This document shows positions 7,656 to 15,403 of a stretch of 26,854 nt of DNA, piece by piece. The notes below the pieces were generated by a model, which was not told the DNA's origin, searched no databases, and saw only the letters and a program-made list of their open reading frames with translations. The stretch is from Streptomyces sp. WM6386. GTDB lineage: Bacteria; Actinomycetota; Actinomycetes; Streptomycetales; Streptomycetaceae. The stretch's first letter is position 1; each line of letters opens with the position of its first letter. The position numbers were made by a program, and so were the translations under genes. Location: NCBI RefSeq assembly GCF_000972385.1, contig NZ_JXTE01000088.1, positions 1 through 26,854 on the forward strand, read 5' to 3'.

Positions 7656-7675
7656 ACAGAAAGAAAGCGCTGTCA
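7656..7675. promoter_or_regulatory. Possible LacI-type operator upstream of GH30 gene
   Basis: GACAG (7656-7660) and CTGTC (7671-7675) are inverted, and an AGCGCT core (7667-7672) sits at the right side in GAAAGCGCTGTC. AGCGCT cores mark LacI/CebR-type operators at Streptomyces polysaccharide-utilisation genes. The palindrome is imperfect, so this is only a candidate. Confidence 0.3.
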
Positions 7676-7758
7676 CGCATCTCGACAACCCCGCCCACCA
7701 CACCCGATGCTTCGTGATGGCACGCGGGGGGCCCGAAGGGCGAGCCACTACGTCTTCA

Positions 7759-7792
7759 GCCCGACCGCCCGTTCAGGGACAGGCGGTCGGGC
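7759..7792 (+). promoter_or_regulatory. Strong hairpin in the GH30 leader
   Basis: GCCCGACCGCC (7759-7769) and GGCGGTCGGGC (7782-7792) are exact inverted copies with a 12-nt loop, ending 26 nt before the GH30 start codon. An 11-bp GC stem here could attenuate transcription or stabilise the transcript. No alternative pairing was worked out. Confidence 0.6.
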
Positions 7793-7818
7793 CCCACGGA
7801 GAGGCGGACAGGACAGCC

Positions 7819-9291
7819 ATGATCCGACGCAGAACGCTGCTGACAGCCGCAGGAGGCACCCTCCTCGGCAGCGCCCTGGCGACGGGCACCGCACGCGCGG
7901 ACGCCACGATCGCCGTCACCCCCGGCACGTCGTACGGCACTTGGGAGGGCTGGGGCACGTCCCTCGCGTGGTGGGCGAACGTGTTCGGCGCGAGGGACGA
8001 CTTCGCCGACCTCTTCTTCACCACCAAGTCGACGACCTACAACGGCACGTCGCTCCCCGGCCTCGGCATGAACATCGCCCGCTACAACCTGGGCGCATGC
8101 AGCTGGAACTCGGTCGGCGGGCAGTCGATGGTGGCCTCCGCCAACATCCCCGCCTTCAAGCAGATCGAGGGCTACTGGCAGGACTGGAACAACGAGGACC
8201 CCACGTCCTCCGCCTGGGACTGGACTGCGGACGCCACCCAGCGCGCGATGCTGACGAAGGCGGTGGCACGCGGCGCGACGACGGAGCTGTTCGCCAACTC
8301 GCCGATGTGGTGGATGTGCGCCAACCACAACCCCTCGGGCGCCTCCGGCGGCGGCAACAACCTCCAGACCTGGAACTACCGCCAGCACGCCTCCCACCTC
8401 GCCGCCGTCGCCCTCTACGCCAAGAACAACTGGGGCGTGAACTTCGCGACGGTCGACCCCTTCAACGAGCCCTCGTCGTCCTGGTGGACCGCCACCGGCA
8501 CCCAGGAGGGCTGTCACATGGACTCGGCGGTCCAGACGGCCGTACTGCCGTACATGCGCAGCGAGTTGAACAGCCGAGGGCTGTCGGGCGTGCGGATCTC
8601 GGCCTCGGACGAGACGAGCTACGACCTCGCCCGCACCACCTGGAACTCCTTCAGCTCCACGACGAAGGGGTACGTCAACCAGGTCAACGTGCACGGTTAC
8701 CAGGGCTCCGCCGGCCGCAGGGACCTGCTCTACACGGACGTGGTGACGACGGCCGGCAAGAAGCTGTGGAACTCGGAGACCGGCGACAGCGACGGCACCG
8801 GCTACAACATGGCCTTCAACCTCCTCTACGACTTCCGCTGGCTGCACCCGACGGCCTGGGTCTACTGGCAGGTCATGGACCCGAGCGCGGGCTGGGGCGT
8901 GATCAAGTACGACGCGAGCACCTTGCAGGCAGGCGCGGTCGAGCGGAAGTACTACGTGCTGGCCCAGTTCAGCCGCCACATCCGCCCCGGCATGCGCATC
9001 CTGGACACGGGCGTGAGCTATGCGACGGCGGCGTACGACGCGACGGCGAAGCGGCTCGTCATCGTGGCCCTCAACACCTCGACCTCGGCCCAGACCCTGA
9101 CCTTCAACCTCTCCAACTTCACCACGGTGACGGGCGGGACGGGCGGCCTGGTACCGCGCTGGAACACGGTGACGACGGGCGGGGACGCGTACAAGGCGTA
9201 CTCGGACACGTATGTGAGCGGGAAGTCGGTGGCGGTGCCGTTCGCGGCGAAGGCGGTGCAGACGATTCAGATCGACGGGGTGACGATCTGA
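7819..9291 (+). CDS. Tat-secreted GH30 glycoside hydrolase, probably endo-beta-1,6-galactanase
   Basis: 490-aa secreted enzyme. The N-terminus is a twin-arginine signal (MIRRRTLLTAAGGTLLGSAL..., cleavage near ARADA, about residue 29). The mature part is a (beta/alpha)8 barrel starting GTSYGTWEGWGTSLAWWANV, with GLGMNIARYNLGA (about 81-93), SPMWWM (161-166), acid/base Glu217 in DPFNEPSSSWW and nucleophile Glu320 in KLWNSETGDSD. A beta-sandwich side domain (about 400-490) follows. The motifs fit clan GH-A, family GH30; the wording resembles the beta-1,6-galactanases (GH30_5-like) of Streptomyces, which cut arabinogalactan side chains, but subfamily is an inference. ATG 7819 has AGGA upstream. 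The long leader holds a candidate operator and a hairpin. It is convergent with a membrane-protein gene across a strong terminator. Confidence 0.9.
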   Translation: MIRRRTLLTAAGGTLLGSALATGTARADATIAVTPGTSYGTWEGWGTSLAWWANVFGARDDFADLFFTTKSTTYNGTSLPGLGMNIARYNLGACSWNSVGGQSMVASANIPAFKQIEGYWQDWNNEDPTSSAWDWTADATQRAMLTKAVARGATTELFANSPMWWMCANHNPSGASGGGNNLQTWNYRQHASHLAAVALYAKNNWGVNFATVDPFNEPSSSWWTATGTQEGCHMDSAVQTAVLPYMRSELNSRGLSGVRISASDETSYDLARTTWNSFSSTTKGYVNQVNVHGYQGSAGRRDLLYTDVVTTAGKKLWNSETGDSDGTGYNMAFNLLYDFRWLHPTAWVYWQVMDPSAGWGVIKYDASTLQAGAVERKYYVLAQFSRHIRPGMRILDTGVSYATAAYDATAKRLVIVALNTSTSAQTLTFNLSNFTTVTGGTGGLVPRWNTVTTGGDAYKAYSDTYVSGKSVAVPFAAKAVQTIQIDGVTI

Positions 9292-9309
9292 GGAAGCGGG
9301 CTGGACCGG

Positions 9310-9339
9310 AGCGGGGCCGGCCGACGGGCCGGTCCCGCT
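9310..9339. terminator. Bidirectional terminator hairpin
   Basis: AGCGGGGCCGGCC (9310-9322) pairs with GGCCGGTCCCGCT (9327-9339): 13 bp with one G-T wobble and a GACG loop. It lies between the convergent stops at 9291 and 9343. Confidence 0.85.
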
Positions 9340-9342
9340 GCT

Positions 9343-10119
9343 TCACGCCTGTTCGGCAGGAGAGGGCGAGTGGGCACCGGCGGCGGTCGGCCGCAGGTGC
9401 CGGTGCAGCTGCCAGGCCGTGACCGCGACGATCGGTACGACGACGGCGGGCACGATCCACGACGGAACGCCGATCCACACGGCCGGCAGGCCCACGCCGG
9501 CACAGGCGGCCGTCATGACGATCAGCAGCGTCTTCCCCAACGGCCGCCAGGTGAACGGCTCGTGACCGCGGGGCCGGGCGATGCGCACCGCGCCGAACCC
9601 GAGCCCCAGCGCCGCGAGGAGCCCCAGGAACGTGCCGATGGCGTACGTCATCTGGGGCTCGTCACGGGGCGCGTCCGCGGTGTTCTGCCGTAGCTCCCCC
9701 TTGCCCACGGTCATGACCTCGCCCCGCCAGAGGGTGCCGGTGATCCGGTCGCCCGGCGCGAGCCGCTCCAGCACGGGGTCCGGGTCGCCGAAGGACACGG
9801 TTCCGCTCCAGACGGGGGCGCCGTCCAGGGTCGCGGTGTAGCTGCCGCTTCTCCTGCCCGGCTCGTTCCTCGTGCGCTCGACGGTGAAGGGGACCGTGAG
9901 CAGGCAGTCCTCCTCCGCCGCCGTTGCCGTCGACCGGTCCGGGCACGGCTGGGCGGCCCGGTACTCCTGATACCGCTCGACGTCGGAGGGCAGCCAGGCG
10001 GAGAACACGAGCCAGGAGCCGACGGCCGGTATGAGGGAGAGCAGGACGAGCAGGACGCCCACGAGTCGCGCCCGTACAGAGGACCGCGGGTTCTTCGTAT
10101 CCGTCCCGGTTACCGTCAT
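9343..10119 (-). CDS. Multi-pass membrane protein, unknown function
   Basis: 258-aa protein with an N-terminal TM (VGVLLVLLSLIPAVGSWLVF, about 20-39), a soluble domain (about 45-145) that has two Cys (CPDRS and EDCLLTVPF) and a short beta-rich part reading LAPGDRITGTLWRGEVM, and three C-terminal hydrophobic segments (about 152-172, 190-210, 213-232). The soluble part resembles the DUF3592-like beta domains of other small membrane proteins here, but I cannot name the family. ATG 10119 is preferred; an adjacent GTG at 10122 is possible, with only GGGGGCG as a ribosome site. Divergent from the SEC-C gene. Confidence 0.75.
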   Translation of the reverse strand: MTVTGTDTKNPRSSVRARLVGVLLVLLSLIPAVGSWLVFSAWLPSDVERYQEYRAAQPCPDRSTATAAEEDCLLTVPFTVERTRNEPGRRSGSYTATLDGAPVWSGTVSFGDPDPVLERLAPGDRITGTLWRGEVMTVGKGELRQNTADAPRDEPQMTYAIGTFLGLLAALGLGFGAVRIARPRGHEPFTWRPLGKTLLIVMTAACAGVGLPAVWIGVPSWIVPAVVVPIVAVTAWQLHRHLRPTAAGAHSPSPAEQA

Positions 10120-10274
10120 CACGCGCCCCCGTATCGCTGTGCAGCTGTTCTGGCGTTGCCGTCGCCGTTGCCGTTGCCCACCATCTTCATCCACTCCGGC
10201 GGCCAGCGGGGCGGGCCCGGGCTCCGTCACGTGTCCTGGCCTGCGTATATCTCTCCTCGTTAAGCCATCGGCAG

Positions 10275-10287
10275 TACGGTGTCCCCC
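10275..10287 (+). promoter_or_regulatory. Candidate leaderless -10 element
   Basis: TACGGT (10275-10280) is 7 nt before ATG 10288, with no Shine-Dalgarno sequence between. In Streptomyces a TANNNT at this distance is the mark of a leaderless transcript starting at or near the ATG. No good -35 is visible. Confidence 0.45.
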
Positions 10288-11304
10288 ATGCGCCCCGACA
10301 CGCCTGCCGAGAACGTCGACCACACCGCCGAAGCGGCACGCCTGGAGCGAACCGCCGACCGGTATCCCGAGGACGCCGAGGCCCTGCTCCTGCAGGCCGC
10401 GGCCCACCTGGAACTGGCCGGCGACCGCCCCGCGGCGACCGCCCTCTACGACAGCCTGCTGGCATCGCAGACCGGCCTGGAGAACCCCTTCCTGGTACGA
10501 GCCCTCAAGGCGTCGAACCTCTGGGAGTACGGCCATGAGGCGGAGGCCCGCGCCATCATCGAGGGCGTCCGGGCGGCGTCCCCTCGGGACCCGGCGCCCT
10601 GGGTGATCGTGGCGGAGGCCCTGGAGGCCCACGACGAGCTGGAGGCGGCCCAGGAGACGTTCACCGAGGGCACCCGCCTGCTCCTGGCGGACGTGCAGGA
10701 GCCGCCGTACTCCACACACCCTCTGCTGTTCGGCCGCCACCGGGTCCGCCGCATGCTGGGCGCGGGCCACGACGACTGGGACATGCTCGCGGACACCCTC
10801 CACACGTCCCCGGTCCCCCTGGACGAACTCCACGACCCCAAGCGCGTCTGGTCCCTCGGCTCGGACAACCCCGCGGAACTGGCGGCGGAGATCTCCCGCT
10901 TGAGGGCGGAGCTCGGCTCCTTCCGCGAGGCCCTGTCCCGCCCCTTCCCGGTCGCGGTCCTGCACTGGCCGTCGGCCGAACTGACGGAACTGATCACGGC
11001 GTACCCGACGCTGGCGGAGGACTACCCCTCCCACGAGGAGCACCTCGCGACCATAGAGGCCTCCCTGAGGGAACTGGCCGCCTCCGGCACCCCGAACCTG
11101 GGCATCGTGACGGGCACCGTCCCCTCGTACGAGGCCTTCGCCGCCTCGGAGAGCGCGTCACCCGGCGACGGGGCGCTGCTGCCGCAGTACGCGACGACAT
11201 TGGCGGCCCGGGGGCGCGCGGTGGCCTGGCCTCCGCAGCGGGGGGCGGTCTGCTGGTGCGGGTCGGGGCGGGTTTATGGGGAATGCCACGGCACGCAGGC
11301 ATAG
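10288..11304 (+). CDS. SEC-C motif protein with tetratricopeptide-like repeats
   Basis: 338-aa cytosolic protein. The N-terminal half (about 10-135) is alpha-helical with TPR-like repeats (EDAEALLLQAAAHLELAGD, PAPWVIVAEALEAHDELEAA). The middle is unassigned. The C-terminus is a SEC-C zinc motif, CWCGSGRVYGECHG, in the C-x-C-x8-C-H form of the C-terminal tail of SecA. SEC-C tails bind zinc and mediate protein contacts. The role is unknown; a regulatory or adaptor role is an inference. ATG 10288 is chosen because of the leaderless-type promoter; GTG 10279 overlaps that -10. It is 21 nt upstream of the DUF3592 gene on the same strand, so they are probably cotranscribed. Confidence 0.85.
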   Translation: MRPDTPAENVDHTAEAARLERTADRYPEDAEALLLQAAAHLELAGDRPAATALYDSLLASQTGLENPFLVRALKASNLWEYGHEAEARAIIEGVRAASPRDPAPWVIVAEALEAHDELEAAQETFTEGTRLLLADVQEPPYSTHPLLFGRHRVRRMLGAGHDDWDMLADTLHTSPVPLDELHDPKRVWSLGSDNPAELAAEISRLRAELGSFREALSRPFPVAVLHWPSAELTELITAYPTLAEDYPSHEEHLATIEASLRELAASGTPNLGIVTGTVPSYEAFAASESASPGDGALLPQYATTLAARGRAVAWPPQRGAVCWCGSGRVYGECHGTQA

Positions 11305-11325
11305 CGGAGCCACGGGGAGCCGGAC

Positions 11326-11748
11326 ATGTCCCAGCCAGGCCTCACGGTCGCGTTACTCTTCGCCACCCTCTGGCTGGGCACCGGCCTGAAGATCATCCAC
11401 GTAGCCGCCTATAACCGCCGAGGCCTGCGCCTCCTCGGCGTACGGGGCACCCGCCCCCAGGGCGAGGTGGCCCGAGGCCCCCGCCGCGAGGGCCCCGTGG
11501 TCCACCCCGCCCAGGTCCGCTACCAGGCGGGCCCGACGAATCAGACCTACCGCCGGGCCCCACTCAACGCGGCGTACGTGCCCGAGCTGGAGGTCGGGCT
11601 GCCGGTGACGGTCCGGTACGACCCGGAGGATCCGCGGCGGATGGTGGTGGCGGGCACGCGGGGGACGGCTGGGCCTGTTTCCAGTTTGTGGAGCGGGGTG
11701 GGGCTGTGTCTGTTCGGGGTGGGAATCGCTGTGTGGGCGTTTGTGTGA
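11326..11748 (+). CDS. DUF3592-like membrane protein with a TTA codon
   Basis: 140-aa protein with an N-terminal TM (LTVALLFATLWLGTGLKII, about 6-24), a beta domain with VHPAQVRYQAGPTNQTYRRA and GLPVTVRYDPEDPRRMVVAG (typical DUF3592 wording), and a C-terminal TM (about 118-139). GGGGAG precedes ATG 11326 by 8 nt. Codon 10 (11353-11355) is TTA, which in Streptomyces is read only by the bldA tRNA, so full expression may be tied to development. It appears to be the second gene of the SEC-C operon. Confidence 0.82.
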   Translation: MSQPGLTVALLFATLWLGTGLKIIHVAAYNRRGLRLLGVRGTRPQGEVARGPRREGPVVHPAQVRYQAGPTNQTYRRAPLNAAYVPELEVGLPVTVRYDPEDPRRMVVAGTRGTAGPVSSLWSGVGLCLFGVGIAVWAFV

Positions 11749-12223
11749 CGTGTATCTGGGCCGAGCAAGATTCACCCGGGTCTGACTCTGTGCCGGCATG
11801 ATCATTCAGTTGCTCTATCTGAGCAATTGGCTTAGTTAGTGGGGACTTGGAACGCGCCGCATTCGTCGCGAGGTTCTCTATGGGCATTCTTCGGCGAGTC
11901 CGGGTTATTCACGCCAAGGCGGCGCTCTGAACGGACAACCCGTTGGGGAATGGCCTCTGCGAGGTGCTGTCCCAGTTGGCCGCGGGGAAGTGCTGGAAAA
12001 CGGCGGGCGGAGCCAGGTGAGCCGTTGCGGTGAGGCGCGTCGGCCGCGCCGTTGGAGCGTGGCGGGCACAGGAACACCTTCACGCCCGTAACGATCTCCT
12101 GATCGCTGGTGAGACAGTTCAGCGGGAACCCGCTACTGCGTCTCAACTTTCTCCTCCAGAATGCGCCTGTACCGCCGTCCCAGATGGCGAGCACGCACCA
12201 CGCATTCGCTGCCGAAGTAGACC
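11749..12223. other. 475-bp gene-poor junction at left edge of defence island
   Basis: The DUF3592 gene (plus) and the last island gene (minus) converge on this stretch. It is more AT-rich than the flanks around 11750-11900, and short frames on both strands have poor codon bias. The minus-strand frame reading VVRARHLGRRYRRILEEKVE just beyond the methyltransferase stop looks protein-like but has no start or family and may be a gene remnant. No tRNA, integrase or flanking repeat that would mark an attachment site was found. Confidence 0.5.
11810..11826. terminator. Small hairpin, possible terminator
   Basis: TTGCTC (11810-11815) and GAGCAA (11821-11826) are exact inverted copies with a TATCT loop, 62 nt past the DUF3592 stop. 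The stem is short and there is no clear T-run, so termination is only possible. Confidence 0.3.
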
Positions 12224-13576
12224 CTAATGCCGCAGGCAGTCATAAATGGCCGAAGCGACGGCCATCCCCAAGGGGATCGGAACCGCATTTCCAATCTGCT
12301 TCGCAATCTCGGTCTTCGAGCCGCACCAACGGAACTCACGAGGAAATCCCTGGATTCGGGCGGCCTCAAAATGGGTGATGGGCCGAGGTTCCGTAGGGTG
12401 GAGGTAGCGGCCCTTTTCTGGTTTGAAGAACTCGGTGCGGATGGTGACGGAGGGCTCACCGAGACGGAGTCGTCCCATGACGTCGCCGGCGCCAGTCGTG
12501 TGATTGTCCCAGCTCTCGGTTGAGAGGTATTCAACGGCAGTCTTCACACCCTCAGGACTCGGCTCGGTGTAGAACTCGAAGACACCGTCTTCGTGCACCG
12601 TGTACCACTTGCCTTCCAGGTTCTTGCGATTCCCACCATGAGGGATCGCAAGGTAGCGCGCGACCGAGAGTTGTTTCGGTTGACGCCGGAAGTGGAGATC
12701 ATCGGTCGTGAAGATGCCCGGGACTTCCGCGCTGATATCTTCGATGTACTCCTCACCACCGGGGAGTTCGGTCCCCGAGAGCGGGAGCTTCTCGGACTCT
12801 TCGAAGATCCCGTCCACGGCTTTCCAATAGCCGTGTTCCGCACCGACACCATCGAGCGTCTGCGCAGCGACATCCACGCCGTTTTTCGGGCGGCGCCTGC
12901 GCATCGGTGCCGGGTAGGACATCGCATGACCATTGTCGATGTCTCGGCGGACACCGATGACGATGGTGCGTCGGCGCGCTTGGGCCGCACCGTAATCCGC
13001 CGCATTGAGGAGGTAGCGCTTGTTCTTCTGCTCCTCCGAGTCGGCAGGTACGTGCCCCGGAGGATCAACCAGCCGGTATTCCGCCAGCTTGCCACCCTCG
13101 TCGACCTCGCTCAGCAGGTTGTGGAACTCATCCGACTTGAGGAAGCGATCGACGTTCTCGATCACGAAGATCTTGGGACGAACCCTCGCGACAATCCGGA
13201 CATATTCCTCCCATAGGCGGTTGCGCTCCGCGCCCTTCTTGTTCCGGTTCAAGGCTGAAAAGCCCTGACAGGGAGGACCTCCGACCACAACATCCGCGTG
13301 CAGATCGTCCTCGGTCGGCTCCCACTTCTCGATGTCCCCAAAATGAACCCGAGCGGCCGGAAGCCGCTTGTCGAGCCGTCCCCTACCGAAGTTGACTGCG
13401 TACGTGGCAGCCGCTGCCGCGTTGTGCTCAACTGCCGCAATGCTTCGGAAAACTGGCCCACCGCCCTCCGCCCCCTCGGGCCGGAACTCGTGAAATCCCT
13501 GCGTAAAACCACCGCAGCCCGAGAACAGGTCGAGGACAGTGATCATCTTGAGATCGTCGGGGCGGTACTCATGCAT
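12224..13576 (-). CDS. C5-cytosine DNA methyltransferase (complete motifs)
   Basis: 450-aa enzyme that transfers methyl from SAM to C5 of cytosine. Motif I is TVLDLFSGCGGFTQGF (about 13-28); motif IV GGPPCQGFS holds the catalytic Cys103; motif VI is ENV (140-142); motif VIII QARRRTIVIG (199-208); motif X QIGNAVPIPL (427-436). The target-recognition region spans about 215-400 and is long. All catalytic motifs are intact, so it should be active. It is the last gene of the island operon, 9 nt after the methyltransferase-like gene. ATG 13576 has CGGAG at about 13 nt, a poor site; MITVLDLF (residue 11) is an alternative start without a better site. It probably provides the protective methylation of the system. 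Recognition sequence unknown. Confidence 0.95.
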   Translation of the reverse strand: MHEYRPDDLKMITVLDLFSGCGGFTQGFHEFRPEGAEGGGPVFRSIAAVEHNAAAAATYAVNFGRGRLDKRLPAARVHFGDIEKWEPTEDDLHADVVVGGPPCQGFSALNRNKKGAERNRLWEEYVRIVARVRPKIFVIENVDRFLKSDEFHNLLSEVDEGGKLAEYRLVDPPGHVPADSEEQKNKRYLLNAADYGAAQARRRTIVIGVRRDIDNGHAMSYPAPMRRRRPKNGVDVAAQTLDGVGAEHGYWKAVDGIFEESEKLPLSGTELPGGEEYIEDISAEVPGIFTTDDLHFRRQPKQLSVARYLAIPHGGNRKNLEGKWYTVHEDGVFEFYTEPSPEGVKTAVEYLSTESWDNHTTGAGDVMGRLRLGEPSVTIRTEFFKPEKGRYLHPTEPRPITHFEAARIQGFPREFRWCGSKTEIAKQIGNAVPIPLGMAVASAIYDCLRH

Positions 13577-13585
13577 GGCGTGATC

Positions 13586-15403
13586 TTAGCTCCGTAGGGC
13601 TGCTGCGATGGCACGTCCCACAGCAGTGGCAAGTGGCGGTGGCATGGCGTGGCCGATCTGTCGATAGCGAGATGTCTTGCCCCCTACGAAGAGCCACTCC
13701 TCGGGGATCGACTGAATCAATGCGGCCTGCTCGACGGTCAGCTTGGGCATCTCCCCCGGGGGAAAATCAGCGCCCGGCGGCTCGTCGCCAAGGCTGTTGC
13801 CGTTCACACCCAGCGCCGCCCACGCCTTCTTACTACCGGTGGGGCCCAGGTCGGCGCCACCCCTGCGGTCGGAGCCGCCGACGATCGCGGGCGCAATGCG
13901 GTCGGCCCCCTTGATCCACTCCTCTGCAGCCGGCCAGGCCCGTGAGGACATGGACGGACCGAGCACCTGGCCAACTGTCGGGGGCGACCCGCCATCCAGC
14001 TCGGGCCAGGAGAACCGCGAGAAGTAGGGCTCCGGCATGGCGACCATGAAGCTGCTCCTGCGGTTCTGGGGCACTCCGAAGTCGGCGGCGTTGAGGACGT
14101 TCCACGTCGTGCGATACCCGACTTCTCCGAGCTGGGCTCCCATCCATTCCCGATCGGCCTCGAACTCCGGGCTCTCGGCCAGGTCCGGGACGTTCTCCAG
14201 GAGCACGGCCTTCGGCTTCACCTCGCGTGCCAGCTCGATGGCGGCCCGGAGGACTCTGCGCTCCTCGGTGTCCTCGTCGCGCCCGACGGTGGCCATGGAC
14301 CTGACCCGTGGAAGGCCACCACTGAGGAGGTCGACGCCGATGATGTCCGGGCGCTCACCGACCGGGAACTGTACGAGGTCGATGCAGATTGTGTCCCATT
14401 CGGGCCTGTTCCGCCCGATGGTGAAGCAGGCGTCGGCCTTGCTGTCGATGAGCACCACAGGATCGAACCCGGCCTGCTCCAGGCCGAGCGCCTGCGCGCC
14501 GCACCCGGCACAGATCTCGACGGAACGGAAGCGACGGGCCTCGACCGGGGCCGGGGCGGGCTCCGGCGCCGACGGCGTCTGCTGTGGAGTGCTGAGAAGC
14601 GATGCATTGACATCAGCGCTCTGTGTCGCGTCGCTCCTGGCAGGCGACGATGCACGGCGCTGCGCATCGACGGATTCCTGAGCGACCGCCCGCAGCTCGT
14701 CGTCCAGGGCGTACTCCTCGATGCCGTCGAAGAGAACGAACGGGGCCAGTCTGAGCAACCGCTTGAGGAAGTCGCGAAGCGTCTCGCGCTCGTTCAAGCC
14801 CTGGAGATCGAGGTCCTTCCAAACACGGAGAATCGCGCGAACCATGTGCGGACTACCGCCGAGCGCGGCACGGCGGGCGTAGATCTGGTCGAACGCCGCT
14901 TCACCGAGGATCTCGAGAGCGCCGTACGGCTCCGGATCGTCGGAGGCGCGTACGAGCTGAGCGCGCCACCACAGGCGGCCGAAGACGTGCCGGGTGAGGT
15001 CGGTTCCGAGGACACGGTCCTTCGGCGGCTTGGGGTAGCGCCAGAACGCGACGTCCGGGAGGACGACGAGGGCGAGGAAAGCCCAGACGTCCCGAGAGGC
15101 CGCTTCGGCAGGCACCATGCCCATCTCGCCGTGCAACAGAGCGGCAAGCCGAAGGTCGAATTCGGCGTTGCGTGTGCGGTCCGACTCGTCGGGGAAACCG
15201 GCGCTCTTGGCAAGGTCTACGACGCCTGCACGCAACTCGCGCAGCTGGGTGGTGGAGACCCTGTCGCCACCTGTGGCCACATACACGGCGGAGTCGTGGG
15301 AGAAGCCGAAGCGACCGGCGAGGTCTGCGATCGACAAGTGCTCGTATTCGTTGAAGAGCGGTTTGGCCTGCTCTGCGAGCAGTCGGGGGTAGAGGAAGCT
15401 CAT
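13586..15403 (-). CDS. DUF6339 domain fused to C5-methyltransferase-like domain lacking the catalytic Cys
   Basis: 605-aa two-part protein. Residues about 1-245 look like DUF6339 (LADLAG...RFGFS; DVWAFLALVVLPDVAFWRYP; FGRLWWRAQLV), of unknown function. A Pro/Ala/Ser linker (about 250-290) leads to a C5-MTase fold: motif I SVEICAGCGAQALGLEQAGF (294-313), motif VI ENV (403-405), motif VIII-like FGVPQNRRSS (442-451), and motif X QIGHAMPPPL (582-591). The catalytic motif IV, normally GGxPCxPFS, here reads DLLSGGLPRVRS (358-369), with Arg366 where the Cys should be. Several residues differ, so this is not one sequencing error. It is probably not a methylase by itself; a DNA-binding or partner role for the intact enzyme downstream is an inference. 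ATG 15403 (GAGG 7 nt upstream) overlaps the preceding stop by 1 nt; GTG 15406 is the alternative. Confidence 0.88.
   Translation of the reverse strand: MSFLYPRLLAEQAKPLFNEYEHLSIADLAGRFGFSHDSAVYVATGGDRVSTTQLRELRAGVVDLAKSAGFPDESDRTRNAEFDLRLAALLHGEMGMVPAEAASRDVWAFLALVVLPDVAFWRYPKPPKDRVLGTDLTRHVFGRLWWRAQLVRASDDPEPYGALEILGEAAFDQIYARRAALGGSPHMVRAILRVWKDLDLQGLNERETLRDFLKRLLRLAPFVLFDGIEEYALDDELRAVAQESVDAQRRASSPARSDATQSADVNASLLSTPQQTPSAPEPAPAPVEARRFRSVEICAGCGAQALGLEQAGFDPVVLIDSKADACFTIGRNRPEWDTICIDLVQFPVGERPDIIGVDLLSGGLPRVRSMATVGRDEDTEERRVLRAAIELAREVKPKAVLLENVPDLAESPEFEADREWMGAQLGEVGYRTTWNVLNAADFGVPQNRRSSFMVAMPEPYFSRFSWPELDGGSPPTVGQVLGPSMSSRAWPAAEEWIKGADRIAPAIVGGSDRRGGADLGPTGSKKAWAALGVNGNSLGDEPPGADFPPGEMPKLTVEQAALIQSIPEEWLFVGGKTSRYRQIGHAMPPPLATAVGRAIAAALRS

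Noticed and set aside
12133..12230. Short minus-strand tail (VVRARHLGRRYRRILEEKVE)
   Set aside because: Looks protein-like but has no start codon with ribosome site and no family; kept only as a possible remnant.
12593..13216. 207-codon plus-strand frame with fairly natural composition
   Set aside because: Lies inside the cytosine methyltransferase gene on the other strand, which carries the PCQ, ENV and QIGNAVP motifs; no start site or family supports it.
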